Positions 17,655 through 27,094 of a DNA stretch of 64,000 bases are shown piece after piece. The notes below the pieces were generated by a model, which did not search any database, had not been told where the DNA came from, and worked only from the letters and a program-made list of their open reading frames with translations. Where the stretch lies: positions 1 through 64,000 of the forward strand of contig JALONV010000009.1 of NCBI GenBank assembly GCA_025454755.1. Reading direction: 5' to 3'. Within the stretch, counting starts at the first letter, position 1; each line of letters opens with the position of its first letter. The translations under genes and the position numbers were made by a program. The stretch comes from Bacteroidales bacterium (GTDB taxonomy: Bacteria; Bacteroidota; Bacteroidia; Bacteroidales; VadinHA17).

Positions 17655-17840
17655 GTTACAGGAGTGATTTTCCTTTGTGCTCTTAGTGGTTAAAATTTAA
17701 AATCATTTTATTCCTCAATTTCAAGCTAAAATCACTCCCAATCCTCTTAATACTTAAATCGATATTAATATTGGTTTTATTTGCAGTCTTGTTAATTTTT
17801 GTTAATTTTATCTTGTTAAAACCTACCTGATTAACCCGGC

Positions 17841-18956
17841 ATGGATCTCACCCGCAAGATTCGCACCATGTTGATGGAGCAGCGCCTTATGTTTGTATAC
17901 AGAGGCATTGTAACAAATGATAATTCCATACCCCTGCTGATGCTTCTTGAAAAAGAGATGGAGACCGCTGAATTCGGATTTGTAGGCCGTAAAAGACTTT
18001 TTATGTTTGTTCTGGAGAGCCTTCAGAATGTTTCACGACACAGCAACGGGACGGTTCATTCAAATATGTCGCTGGTTGTCTATTCCAAGCAAAGTGGAGG
18101 TTATACCGTTACGACCGGGAATGTCATTTCCACTGCCAATATAGAAGATCTTAAGAAGCGCCTCGATGAGATAAACAACCTGGCCACCGATGAGATCAGG
18201 AATGTGTACAGGCAAATGCTGAGTAATTCAGAATTCAGCAGTAAGGGCGGCGCCGGGCTGGGCCTTATTGAAATGGCCAAGAAAACAGGAAACAAACTCG
18301 ATTATGACTTCCTGAAGCTCGACGATCAGAACTCATACTTTATCCTGAGCAAAACTGTTGATTCTGAAGGAACCGGTGTTCATTTCAGTAACAACGAAAA
18401 ACCTTTTCACGGGAAGGCCGTGTCACAACTCGAAAGAATCATGGCAGATAACAATATCTATCTTCTCTGGTCGGGACATATTACTCCGGATGTCGGAAAA
18501 GAGGTTATTTCATTTACCGAGACGAAGCTCTCTGAAGATGATATTGAAGCAAACCTGAGAAGGAGGGTATTCAGCATTCTTGTCGAGATAATAGAGAATG
18601 TGGCAAAATACAGTCCGGGGAAGGAGGCTGAAGAGAAATTCGGAATGCCTGTGGCAATGATAAGGTTTGAGAATAAAACATACTCTCTTACAACAGGCAA
18701 CCTTATCCTTAATGAAAAAGTCGCTCATCTGAAGGAAAAACTCGAACTGATCAATCAGTACGACAAAATAGGACTCAAGGAATTATTCAGGAAATCTCTT
18801 TCAGGCCAGACAATAAATTCTGAAAGCACCGGCAACATGGGTTTGATAGATATGGCAAGAAAATCAGGGAGCAAGCTGGCATACGAATTTGAAGAAATAA
18901 ACGACCAGTTTTCCTATTACACCCTTACCGTTAAGGTTGAGGATAGACCTCTTTAA
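17841..18956 (+). CDS. tandem DUF6272/SiaB-like (GHKL-type kinase-like) protein, two copies in one chain
   Basis: Two parallel halves: 'FMFVLESLQNVSRHS...TVTTGNVIS...GAGLGLIEMAKKTGNKLDYDF' and 'FSILVEIIENVAKYS...SLTTGNLIL...TGNMGLIDMARKSGSKLAYEF'. Confidence 0.8.
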   Translation: MDLTRKIRTMLMEQRLMFVYRGIVTNDNSIPLLMLLEKEMETAEFGFVGRKRLFMFVLESLQNVSRHSNGTVHSNMSLVVYSKQSGGYTVTTGNVISTANIEDLKKRLDEINNLATDEIRNVYRQMLSNSEFSSKGGAGLGLIEMAKKTGNKLDYDFLKLDDQNSYFILSKTVDSEGTGVHFSNNEKPFHGKAVSQLERIMADNNIYLLWSGHITPDVGKEVISFTETKLSEDDIEANLRRRVFSILVEIIENVAKYSPGKEAEEKFGMPVAMIRFENKTYSLTTGNLILNEKVAHLKEKLELINQYDKIGLKELFRKSLSGQTINSESTGNMGLIDMARKSGSKLAYEFEEINDQFSYYTLTVKVEDRPL

Positions 18957-19699
18957 TCAAAAATTATGAGATTCAGGGTATTGCCATCCCATTCGGCATA
19001 ACTGCTGTGTTTTATCCAGTCACCGAGAAAAATAATTTCTCCATCCTCTTTCATTTGGTATGTCATTGCCATGTGTCGATGTCCGAAAACGAAATAATCC
19101 ATTTTTTCCTTTGCTGAAACAGATGAAGCGTACCTGATCAGATCCTCTTTATCTTCTCCCAGAAAATCAAGCGAAATGCCTTTTCCAAGTCTCGAGCTGA
19201 GAGACCATTTGTGCCCGATACCAACACCGATTGAGGGATGAAGTGCTGAATAGAGAATCCTGAGAGGTCTGTTGTGGAATATCCACAGGAGTATCTTATA
19301 ACCAACGCTTTTCGATCCGAGTCCCTCACCATGGGCCAGATGAAATTTCTTCCCGTTAAAGGAAGTTGTCAGCGGACCGGTATGCACAATGATCCCGCAC
19401 TCTTTTGTAAGATAATCGCCAACCCACATGTCATGATTTCCGGTAAAGAAATGGACCGGAATGCCTGAATCGGTAATTGAAGCAACCTTACCCAGGAATC
19501 TCGTAAATCCGCGCGGAACGACGAGTTTGTACTCCCACCAGAAATCAAAAATATCGCCCATCAGGTAAATCTCTTCAGCTTCCCCGGCAACCGTGTCGAG
19601 CCAACCGACAATTTTCTTCTCCCGCTCAATAGGTGAGGTGCCTGCGCTGAGGCCAAGATGAAAATCGGATGCAAAAAATATTTTTCCGGGATGGGCCAT
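18953..19699 (-). CDS. lpxH: UDP-2,3-diacylglucosamine diphosphatase-like metallophosphoesterase
   Basis: FASDFHLGLSA, LMGDIFDFWWEYK, FTGNHDMW, LAHGEGL, FGHRH. Confidence 0.85.
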   Translation of the reverse strand: MAHPGKIFFASDFHLGLSAGTSPIEREKKIVGWLDTVAGEAEEIYLMGDIFDFWWEYKLVVPRGFTRFLGKVASITDSGIPVHFFTGNHDMWVGDYLTKECGIIVHTGPLTTSFNGKKFHLAHGEGLGSKSVGYKILLWIFHNRPLRILYSALHPSIGVGIGHKWSLSSRLGKGISLDFLGEDKEDLIRYASSVSAKEKMDYFVFGHRHMAMTYQMKEDGEIIFLGDWIKHSSYAEWDGNTLNLIIFD

Positions 19700-19707
19700 G
19701 CCTGTTA

Positions 19708-20868
19708 TCAGTTGTTGAGTAATTGTAAAAGTCTAAGCTGAAGCGCTTTTCCGTGAAGGTTTGATTCAATGATATTTCCTTTCGGATCGAACAGGTAATT
19801 GGCAGGAACGGATTTTACATTGAACAGCAATGCATTTCTTGGATTTTCCGGATCATCTTCCCTCGTGCTTATCCATGGAAGCTCATCGAACTTTACTGCA
19901 GCCTTCCATTTTGCCTCATCGGTATCGAGACTGATCTGGTATATCTCGAATCCCTTTTTATTGTAGATTTTATAAAACTCTTTCAACTGCAAATTTTCAG
20001 CAATACAATCCCTTGATTCTGACGACCAGAAAGCCAGCAGGACATATTTCCCCCTCAGGGATGACAGAGCTACGATCCTGCCGTTTATATCCTTCAATAC
20101 CGGATCAAGCTTTGTTTCAGGAAGATTCTCAACCAGCTGATTCAGCTTTATGGCATTCAATTCCCTTATTCCCTCCTCCAAAGATTTAACCAGCGCTTTT
20201 GTATGTCTTGAGTCTGGATAATAACGTGTTAGTGAATCAGAAGCGATTTTCAGATACTGAAGATCATATTTGTCATAAAGCACATAAGTCTTGTCATTCA
20301 GTTTCTGGTAGAGAGCTTTTATCGTGGCAAGGGATGTGATATTTTTGACCACAAATTCAATATTGAAACGTCTTTGAGCCTTTGCAATAGCCAGAGCTTC
20401 CTGTGAAAGCTTTTCCTGGACAGCAGCCGCTTCCGGTTCCGTGGATGCTTTTTTGAACAGTATATCGAGCGAGTCCAGCTTTCGCCTGGTATCAAGCAGT
20501 TTATAATCAAGTGTCTGAACCAGTTCAGAACCCTCAGAACCTTCAACAGCATAATTCAGATAGAGATTTTCATCAGCAAATGTCAGGTTTATTTTCTCCC
20601 CGGGTTCTGCAAGAAGAGTCATAAAATTGGTCGGAGAGAAACCTGCCTGGTAGAAATCGGGTTCTGTAGCTTTTATCCTGATCCTGAATCTTCCATTACT
20701 GCTGATCTTTGCTGAATCGATGAATTCTATGCTATTGATATCAACTTTAGTTATAGTAATATATTCATGAGTGTGGTCCTTTATTGTCCCATTTACAGTA
20801 AACGAATCATTCTTCCTGCATCCGGAAAGGATGGCAAGAGGGATTAGAAGGAGCAGTATTTTTTTCAT
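19708..20868 (-). CDS. thioredoxin-like/DUF4369 lipoprotein lacking the CxxC motif
   Basis: Same architecture as 20907-22076, but active-site region reads LAFWSSESRDCIAENLQ. Confidence 0.85.
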   Translation of the reverse strand: MKKILLLLIPLAILSGCRKNDSFTVNGTIKDHTHEYITITKVDINSIEFIDSAKISSNGRFRIRIKATEPDFYQAGFSPTNFMTLLAEPGEKINLTFADENLYLNYAVEGSEGSELVQTLDYKLLDTRRKLDSLDILFKKASTEPEAAAVQEKLSQEALAIAKAQRRFNIEFVVKNITSLATIKALYQKLNDKTYVLYDKYDLQYLKIASDSLTRYYPDSRHTKALVKSLEEGIRELNAIKLNQLVENLPETKLDPVLKDINGRIVALSSLRGKYVLLAFWSSESRDCIAENLQLKEFYKIYNKKGFEIYQISLDTDEAKWKAAVKFDELPWISTREDDPENPRNALLFNVKSVPANYLFDPKGNIIESNLHGKALQLRLLQLLNN

Positions 20869-20906
20869 CAGCTAATTATTAAAAGCAGAGCTATGTATCT
20901 GATTTT

Positions 20907-22076
20907 TCAATTTTTGAACAGTTCGGCAAGTTTTCTCTGCAGCATTTCGCCTCGCAGGTTGGACGCAATCACACGGCCTTCCCTGTCGAGAAGAAAATTA
21001 TTTGGTATTTGCTCCAGCTTATATAACGGTACAACCACCGATTGCCAGTATTTAAGATCGCTTACATGTATCCATCTGTCCAGATTATCTTCCCGGATAC
21101 CTTTGATCCAGGCTTCTTTCGTCTTGTCGAGCGATACCTGGTAGATCTGGAATCCACGGTTATGATATTTATCGTATGCATCGACAAGATTCGGATTCTC
21201 ATCCCTGCAGGGTTTGCACCATGCTGCCCAGAAATCCAGCAAAACAATATTTCCTCTCGTTGAGGAGAGCTTAACCGTATCACCCTCTGTATCAGGCAAG
21301 GCGATCTCAGGCGCCTGAACACTCTCATATAGCACAGGAGATCTTAGCTTTTGGGCTTCTATTTCTGATTTCAGTCCCTGGACCTGTTCATGAAGTGATT
21401 TTACCGGTTCATAATCAGGATATAAGCGGGAAAGCGAAGAGTCAACCTTAATGAAATATTCGATATCTTTTTCAGGATGAAGTATATACTCGCCGGGAGC
21501 CACCTGCTGGTACAGGGCAACCAGGCTGACAAGAGAATTCAGGTTATTATCAATATATTCCTTTGTATACCTGTTCAGATCGTCAATCTGGATCTGTGCC
21601 AGGCTGTCGAGCCTGTCCATTACCACCGCCAGCTGGTCGGCTCCAAGGTTCTGGATGTAAACGTCATAAAGCTTCTTCAGCTGGTTGATTGTTTTCAGAA
21701 GGCGCTTGTTATATTCGTTCATCAGCTCAGTGCCCTTTGATCCGGTAATTGATGCAGGATAATTGAGTGAATCCTGGTATGATTTTACAGTTATGTTCTG
21801 TCCGGGTTCCAGGAGCATTGTAAGGAAATTAGTCTCATCTGTCTTTATAAGGTAAAATGAGGGATACTCTATCTTCCTTCTGAATAAAAATGTACCATCT
21901 TCCTCAATAATTGCCGAGTCGACTGTTATAAGTTCAGTGGACCTGAGTTCATCGAGATATAGAAATACCCCGTTTGCGGGAGCTAAAAGTTTGCCGTTAA
22001 TCTCAATATTGTTATTTTTACAGCCTGCAGCAATCAGGGCAGTCAATAACAAGAAAGTGGCTATTTTAATCATCAA
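20907..22076 (-). CDS. TlpA family disulfide reductase with DUF4369 N-terminal domain
   Basis: LLDFWAAWCKPCRDENPNLV active site; lipoprotein signal LTALIAAGC. Confidence 0.9.
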   Translation of the reverse strand: MMIKIATFLLLTALIAAGCKNNNIEINGKLLAPANGVFLYLDELRSTELITVDSAIIEEDGTFLFRRKIEYPSFYLIKTDETNFLTMLLEPGQNITVKSYQDSLNYPASITGSKGTELMNEYNKRLLKTINQLKKLYDVYIQNLGADQLAVVMDRLDSLAQIQIDDLNRYTKEYIDNNLNSLVSLVALYQQVAPGEYILHPEKDIEYFIKVDSSLSRLYPDYEPVKSLHEQVQGLKSEIEAQKLRSPVLYESVQAPEIALPDTEGDTVKLSSTRGNIVLLDFWAAWCKPCRDENPNLVDAYDKYHNRGFQIYQVSLDKTKEAWIKGIREDNLDRWIHVSDLKYWQSVVVPLYKLEQIPNNFLLDREGRVIASNLRGEMLQRKLAELFKN

Positions 22077-22252
22077 TCAGCAGGTTAATTAGTACTCTTT
22101 TAAAATTATTGAACTGCAAAGTTATTCATTTTTTTCACCGGCAGGCATGAGGGAAAAACTATTAATTTTTTTCCCCTTGTGCAGAGGGTTTGCAATGTTG
22201 GAGAAAAAATGTTATCTTAAAAGACTTTTTTGTTAATACAAATTGTAATTAT

Positions 22253-24199
22253 ATGAGTTACATCAAGTTCGAAAAAGGACAAATTGTAAACCTGGAATAT
22301 TCACTGGGAAGGGAAATGCTCCGGACAAACAGGGCCGGAACATATGCTTCCACAACAATTGTAGAATGTAATACCCGCAAATACCACGGATTGCTTATTT
22401 GTCCTGTCGATGAGCTTGGCGGAGGCAGATTTGTGCTGCTCTCCTCTCTTGATGTCACAGTAATTAATGAAAACCAGAGCTTTAACATAGGGATCAGAAA
22501 ATATAAAGGAGACTATTTCAGCCCCAAGGGACATAAATATCTTGAGGACTTTGCAACAGAGATCATACCGATGCGTATATTCCGGGTGGGCAATGTACTG
22601 CTGAAAATGGAACGACTCCTTGTTCATTATGAGGAACAGCTGATTGTAAGATATACAGTTCTTGAAGCCAGCGAAAAGATGAAACTGCAGTTAAGGCCCT
22701 TTCTGGCTTTCCGCAGCATCCATGAGCTTACTCATGCAAATCTTTCCGCAAATACCAAGATAGAGCCGGTAAAGAACGGTATACGGTCGAAACTGTATGA
22801 CGGATTCCCTTATCTGAACATGCAATTTTCAACAAAAGCCGAATTTGTTCATGTTCCCGACTGGTACCTCGGCGTTGAATATCTGGAGGAGCAAAGAAGG
22901 GGCTACGACTATTCAGAAGATCTCTTTACTCCGGGTTTCTTTGAACTGGAAGCAAAGAAAGGCGATGAAATCATATTCTCTGCTTCCACAAAAGAGGAGA
23001 GCCCTGCAGGCTTAAAAGCTAAATTCGAAAAGAATATTACAGGAAAAATCCCACGCGACAATTTTGTCGATTGCCTGAGGAATGCCGCCCAGCAGTTTGT
23101 TGAAAAAAGGGGAGGCGATACGCTTATTATTGCAGGCTATCCATGGTTCGGAGCCTGGGGACGGGATACATTCATCTCACTGCCGGGCATTGCACTCGCG
23201 CGCCGCAAACTTGACCTTTATGGTGATGTTCTTGACACACAGGTAAAAAGAATGAAGGACGGATTGTTCCCGAATATGGGAACAGCCGGTCATTATGCAT
23301 TCAATTCCGTTGATGCTCCGCTCTGGTTTTTCTGGGCACTCCAGCAATATGTGCTGAATGGCGGAAAGGATTGCATCAAACGCTATGGGGAAGCTGCAAA
23401 ATCTGTCCTTAATGCCTATAAAAACGGAACAGCCTATAATATACATGTGAGGGAAAATGGTCTGGTATATGCCGATGCCCCGGGTAAATCTCTTACATGG
23501 ATGGATGCCGTTGTCAACGGAGTTCCTGTTACACCGCGACGCGGATATGCAGTTGAAATAAATGCCCTCTGGTATAATGCCGTATGTTTTACCATTGAAA
23601 TGGCAAAATCGGAAAAAGACAAACAGTTTATTAAGGAATATGACTATCTGCCGGAACTCATTAAAAAATCCTTTCTTGACTTGTTCTGGGATGAGAAAAA
23701 AGGATACCTGGCCGATTATGTAAATGATCAGGAGGGAAAGAACTTCTTTAAGAGACCCAATATGGTAATTGCCGTTTCACTTCCCTGGTCTATGCTCGAT
23801 AAGGAACAGATGAAAAAAGTTCTTGATGTTGCTGATAAAGAACTTGTGACGCCAAGAGGACTCAGAACTCTTTCTCCGGGCCATAAATTATACAAAGGTA
23901 TCTATTACGGGAACCAGGAGGCCAGGGATAATGCGTATCATCAGGGTACGGTGTGGCCCTGGTTGTTTGGACCTTTCTGCGAAGGATGGCTGAAAGTTTA
24001 TGGCAAACAGGGAGTTCAGAAAGTGAGGAACCTGATATTCGGACTCGAAGAATGTATGAGTGAACATGGTGTCAGCACGTTGTCAGAAATACACGACGGT
24101 GATCCGCCTCATGCACCCCGCGGAGCAATCTCACAGGCATGGAGTGTTGGCGAGGTGCTGAGGATCATAGAGTTGCTGGGGAACGATTATTCTAATTAG
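22253..24199 (+). CDS. glycogen debranching enzyme (amylo-alpha-1,6-glucosidase family)
   Basis: TRKYHGLLICPV, GYPWFGAWGRDTFISLPGI, YGNQEARDNAYHQGTVWPWLFGPF; start at 22253 preferred. Confidence 0.92.
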   Translation: MSYIKFEKGQIVNLEYSLGREMLRTNRAGTYASTTIVECNTRKYHGLLICPVDELGGGRFVLLSSLDVTVINENQSFNIGIRKYKGDYFSPKGHKYLEDFATEIIPMRIFRVGNVLLKMERLLVHYEEQLIVRYTVLEASEKMKLQLRPFLAFRSIHELTHANLSANTKIEPVKNGIRSKLYDGFPYLNMQFSTKAEFVHVPDWYLGVEYLEEQRRGYDYSEDLFTPGFFELEAKKGDEIIFSASTKEESPAGLKAKFEKNITGKIPRDNFVDCLRNAAQQFVEKRGGDTLIIAGYPWFGAWGRDTFISLPGIALARRKLDLYGDVLDTQVKRMKDGLFPNMGTAGHYAFNSVDAPLWFFWALQQYVLNGGKDCIKRYGEAAKSVLNAYKNGTAYNIHVRENGLVYADAPGKSLTWMDAVVNGVPVTPRRGYAVEINALWYNAVCFTIEMAKSEKDKQFIKEYDYLPELIKKSFLDLFWDEKKGYLADYVNDQEGKNFFKRPNMVIAVSLPWSMLDKEQMKKVLDVADKELVTPRGLRTLSPGHKLYKGIYYGNQEARDNAYHQGTVWPWLFGPFCEGWLKVYGKQGVQKVRNLIFGLEECMSEHGVSTLSEIHDGDPPHAPRGAISQAWSVGEVLRIIELLGNDYSN

Positions 24200-24214
24200 T
24201 TAAAGAGGCAGGAT

Positions 24215-25507
24215 ATGCGTGTGTTAATGTTCGGATGGGAATTTCCGCCTCATATCTCAGGCGGATTGGGGACGGCAAGTTACGGCCTTACAAAGGGTAT
24301 GACCACACTCGATGACCTGGAGGTGATATTCGTAGTGCCTAAAACATGGGGCGATGAAGATCAGAGTGTTGTCAGGCTGATCGGTGCCAATAAAGTGCCA
24401 GTTGCATTCAAACATATCTATTACAAGGGTATCAGAAGGCCAATTGAAAAAATTGAAGTCTCCTCTAAAATCATACCATATACCGATCCGGAAGATTTTT
24501 GGAAAGTCACAAGATCAGAAGTAACAGGGCACAAATTATATATCCAGACTAACAGAAAAGGCATGGTGGATTTCTCCGGCAGGTATGACAGCAACCTGCT
24601 GGATGAGATCTATAAATATTCGATTGTCGCATCTGTCATTGCCGAAGAGAATGAATTTGATGTCATCCATGCCCATGATTGGCTTGCATATCCCGCAGGG
24701 ATAGCAGCCATGGAGGTTTCAGGCAAGCCGCTTGTGATCCATGTTCATGCTACTGACTTTGACAGAAGCGGAGGAAATGTCAATCCCGACGTATACCGTA
24801 TTGAAAAACAGGGCATGGATGCCGCATCCAAAATAATCACGGTAAGCAACCTGACAAGGGATATAGTCATAAACAAGTACGGGATACATCCCGACAAGGT
24901 TGAAACAGTATATAATGCCGTTGAACCTGTCAATTTCACAGAGGATATTGTTGTAAACAAGGGTTTTGATGAAAAGGTGGTCACATTTCTCGGCAGGATA
25001 ACCCTGCAAAAGGGACCGGAATATTTTATTGAGGCTGCATATAAAGTCCTCAAGGTGATGAAGAATGTAAGATTCGTAATGGCCGGTTCCGGCGATATGA
25101 TGGAGAGGATGATGAGAAGAGCCGCCTCACTCAGGATAACAGACCGGTTTCATTTCACCGGATTCCTGAAGGGAAAAGATGTCTTTACCATGCTGACAAT
25201 GAGCGATGTTTATATAATGCCATCTGTGTCAGAACCTTTTGGCATCTCTCCCCTCGAAGCCATGCAGTCAAATGTGCCTGTCATTATTAGTAAGCAATCG
25301 GGAGTGGCTGAGATACTCACTCATGCAGTGAAGACCGATTTCTGGGATATTGATGCGATGGCAGATGCTATCTATGGCATATTGAACTATCCGGCGCTGT
25401 CAAACATGTTCATAAAGAATGGCAAGGAAGAGGTTATAAGGCTGAAATGGGACAACTCGGCAAGACATGTAAAAGATATTTACGAAAGAGTCATTTGGCA
25501 TAAATAA
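24215..25507 (+). CDS. glycosyltransferase family 4 (glycogen synthase-like)
   Basis: MRVLMFGWEFPPHISGGLGTASYGL, VIHAHDWLAYPAG, PSVSEPFGISPLEAM. Confidence 0.93.
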   Translation: MRVLMFGWEFPPHISGGLGTASYGLTKGMTTLDDLEVIFVVPKTWGDEDQSVVRLIGANKVPVAFKHIYYKGIRRPIEKIEVSSKIIPYTDPEDFWKVTRSEVTGHKLYIQTNRKGMVDFSGRYDSNLLDEIYKYSIVASVIAEENEFDVIHAHDWLAYPAGIAAMEVSGKPLVIHVHATDFDRSGGNVNPDVYRIEKQGMDAASKIITVSNLTRDIVINKYGIHPDKVETVYNAVEPVNFTEDIVVNKGFDEKVVTFLGRITLQKGPEYFIEAAYKVLKVMKNVRFVMAGSGDMMERMMRRAASLRITDRFHFTGFLKGKDVFTMLTMSDVYIMPSVSEPFGISPLEAMQSNVPVIISKQSGVAEILTHAVKTDFWDIDAMADAIYGILNYPALSNMFIKNGKEEVIRLKWDNSARHVKDIYERVIWHK

Positions 25508-25516
25508 GAATAAATC

Positions 25517-27061
25517 ATGAGTGCAGCAGGCAAAAAAGCAGTATGCTTATATTTTCAGGTTCATCAGCCTTTCAGGCTTAAACGGTACAGGTTTTTCGAC
25601 CTGGGACATGATCATTACTATTATGATGACTTTTCAAATGAATCGATCTTGAGAAAAGTGGCGGATAAATGCTATCTTCCTGCCAACAAGATTATCCTTG
25701 ACCTGATCCAGAAACATAAGGGTAAATTCAAAGTCACTTTTTCTCTTACAGGAATAGTAATAAACCAGTTCAGGCTTTATGCCCCTGAAGTCCTTGAATC
25801 TTTCAAACAGCTTGCTGAAACCGGCATGGTTGAGTTCCTTGCCGAAACCGATTCGCACTCTCTCTCATCTCTCAAAAACAAAGCCGAATTTGAACGACAG
25901 GTAGAGATACACCGTGAGATGATGCGCCAGTTTCTTGGCGTTGAGACAACATCCTTCAGGAATACAGAACTGATCTATTCCGACCAGATTGGATCATGGG
26001 TAGCCGATATGGGCTTCAAATCAATGCTTACAGAAGGAGCAAAGCATGTTCTTGGATGGAAGAGCCCCAATTACCTGTATTGCAATGCCATAAATCCCCG
26101 TCTTAAAGTTTTGCTCAGAAACTTTGTGCTGAGCGATGATATTGCTTTCAGGTTTTCGAATAAGCAGTGGAGCGCATGGCCACTGACTGCTGATAAATAT
26201 GCCTCATGGCTCAATAAGCTTGCGCCTAAAAGTGAACTGATAAATGTTTTTCTCGACTACGAGACTTTTGGCGAACATAACTGGAAAGAGACAGGTATAT
26301 TCGATTTTCTCCAGCATCTGCCGGGGGCTATTTTGAAAAAAACACCATACAAGTTCATGACTCCCACGGAAGTTGCCGATTCTCTTCAGCCTGTTTCTGC
26401 AATAAGTATCCCTTCTCCCATATCATGGGCCGATGAAGAAAGGGATATAACGGCATGGCTGGGCAACGAACTTCAGGTTGCGGCGCTCGATAAGCTTTAC
26501 GAATTGTCCGACAGGGTGTTTAAATGCAATGATAAACTGATGAATAAAGACTGGGAATACCTTCAGTCGAGCGATCATTTTTATTATATGGCAACCAAGT
26601 TCTTCTCTGATGGCGCTATCCACGCTTATTTCAATCCTTATGATACTCCCTATGATGCCTTTATGAACTATATGAACATATTGAGCGATTTTGAAATAAG
26701 AGTTAAAAGATGCTTCCCGATAACAAGCGAGCAGGAACATATATTGAGACTTGAAAACATTATTAAGGAGAAAGATATTGTCATAGAAAAACAAACCGCT
26801 GAAATACAGAAGCTTACCGGTAAAACGGAGAAAACTGTCAAGCGCGGTCGTCCGGCCGCCAGGAAGGAAAATCAGCCTTCCCTTAAAGAGCTTGCAGCCA
26901 AATTGGCTGAAACAAGCCTTAAGAAAGCTCCGGCAAGAAAGAAAACGGCAACTTCGAAAAGCAAATCAAAAACAACAAAAACTGCTGCAAAAAAAACTGC
27001 AACAAAGAAAACAACTGCAGGCAAAACTGTAAAAAGAGTCAGCAGGACAAAAATAAAGTAA
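25517..27061 (+). CDS. GH57 family alpha-amylase/glycoside hydrolase with Lys/Ala/Thr-rich C-terminal tail
   Basis: CLYFQVHQPFRL, FLAETDSHSLSSL, DYETFGEHNW; tail KKAPARKKTATSKSKSKTTKTAAKKTATKKTTAGKTVKRVSRTKIK. Confidence 0.92.
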   Translation: MSAAGKKAVCLYFQVHQPFRLKRYRFFDLGHDHYYYDDFSNESILRKVADKCYLPANKIILDLIQKHKGKFKVTFSLTGIVINQFRLYAPEVLESFKQLAETGMVEFLAETDSHSLSSLKNKAEFERQVEIHREMMRQFLGVETTSFRNTELIYSDQIGSWVADMGFKSMLTEGAKHVLGWKSPNYLYCNAINPRLKVLLRNFVLSDDIAFRFSNKQWSAWPLTADKYASWLNKLAPKSELINVFLDYETFGEHNWKETGIFDFLQHLPGAILKKTPYKFMTPTEVADSLQPVSAISIPSPISWADEERDITAWLGNELQVAALDKLYELSDRVFKCNDKLMNKDWEYLQSSDHFYYMATKFFSDGAIHAYFNPYDTPYDAFMNYMNILSDFEIRVKRCFPITSEQEHILRLENIIKEKDIVIEKQTAEIQKLTGKTEKTVKRGRPAARKENQPSLKELAAKLAETSLKKAPARKKTATSKSKSKTTKTAAKKTATKKTTAGKTVKRVSRTKIK

Positions 27062-27094
27062 CATCTAGAAATCAATATTAATCATATTCTTAAA

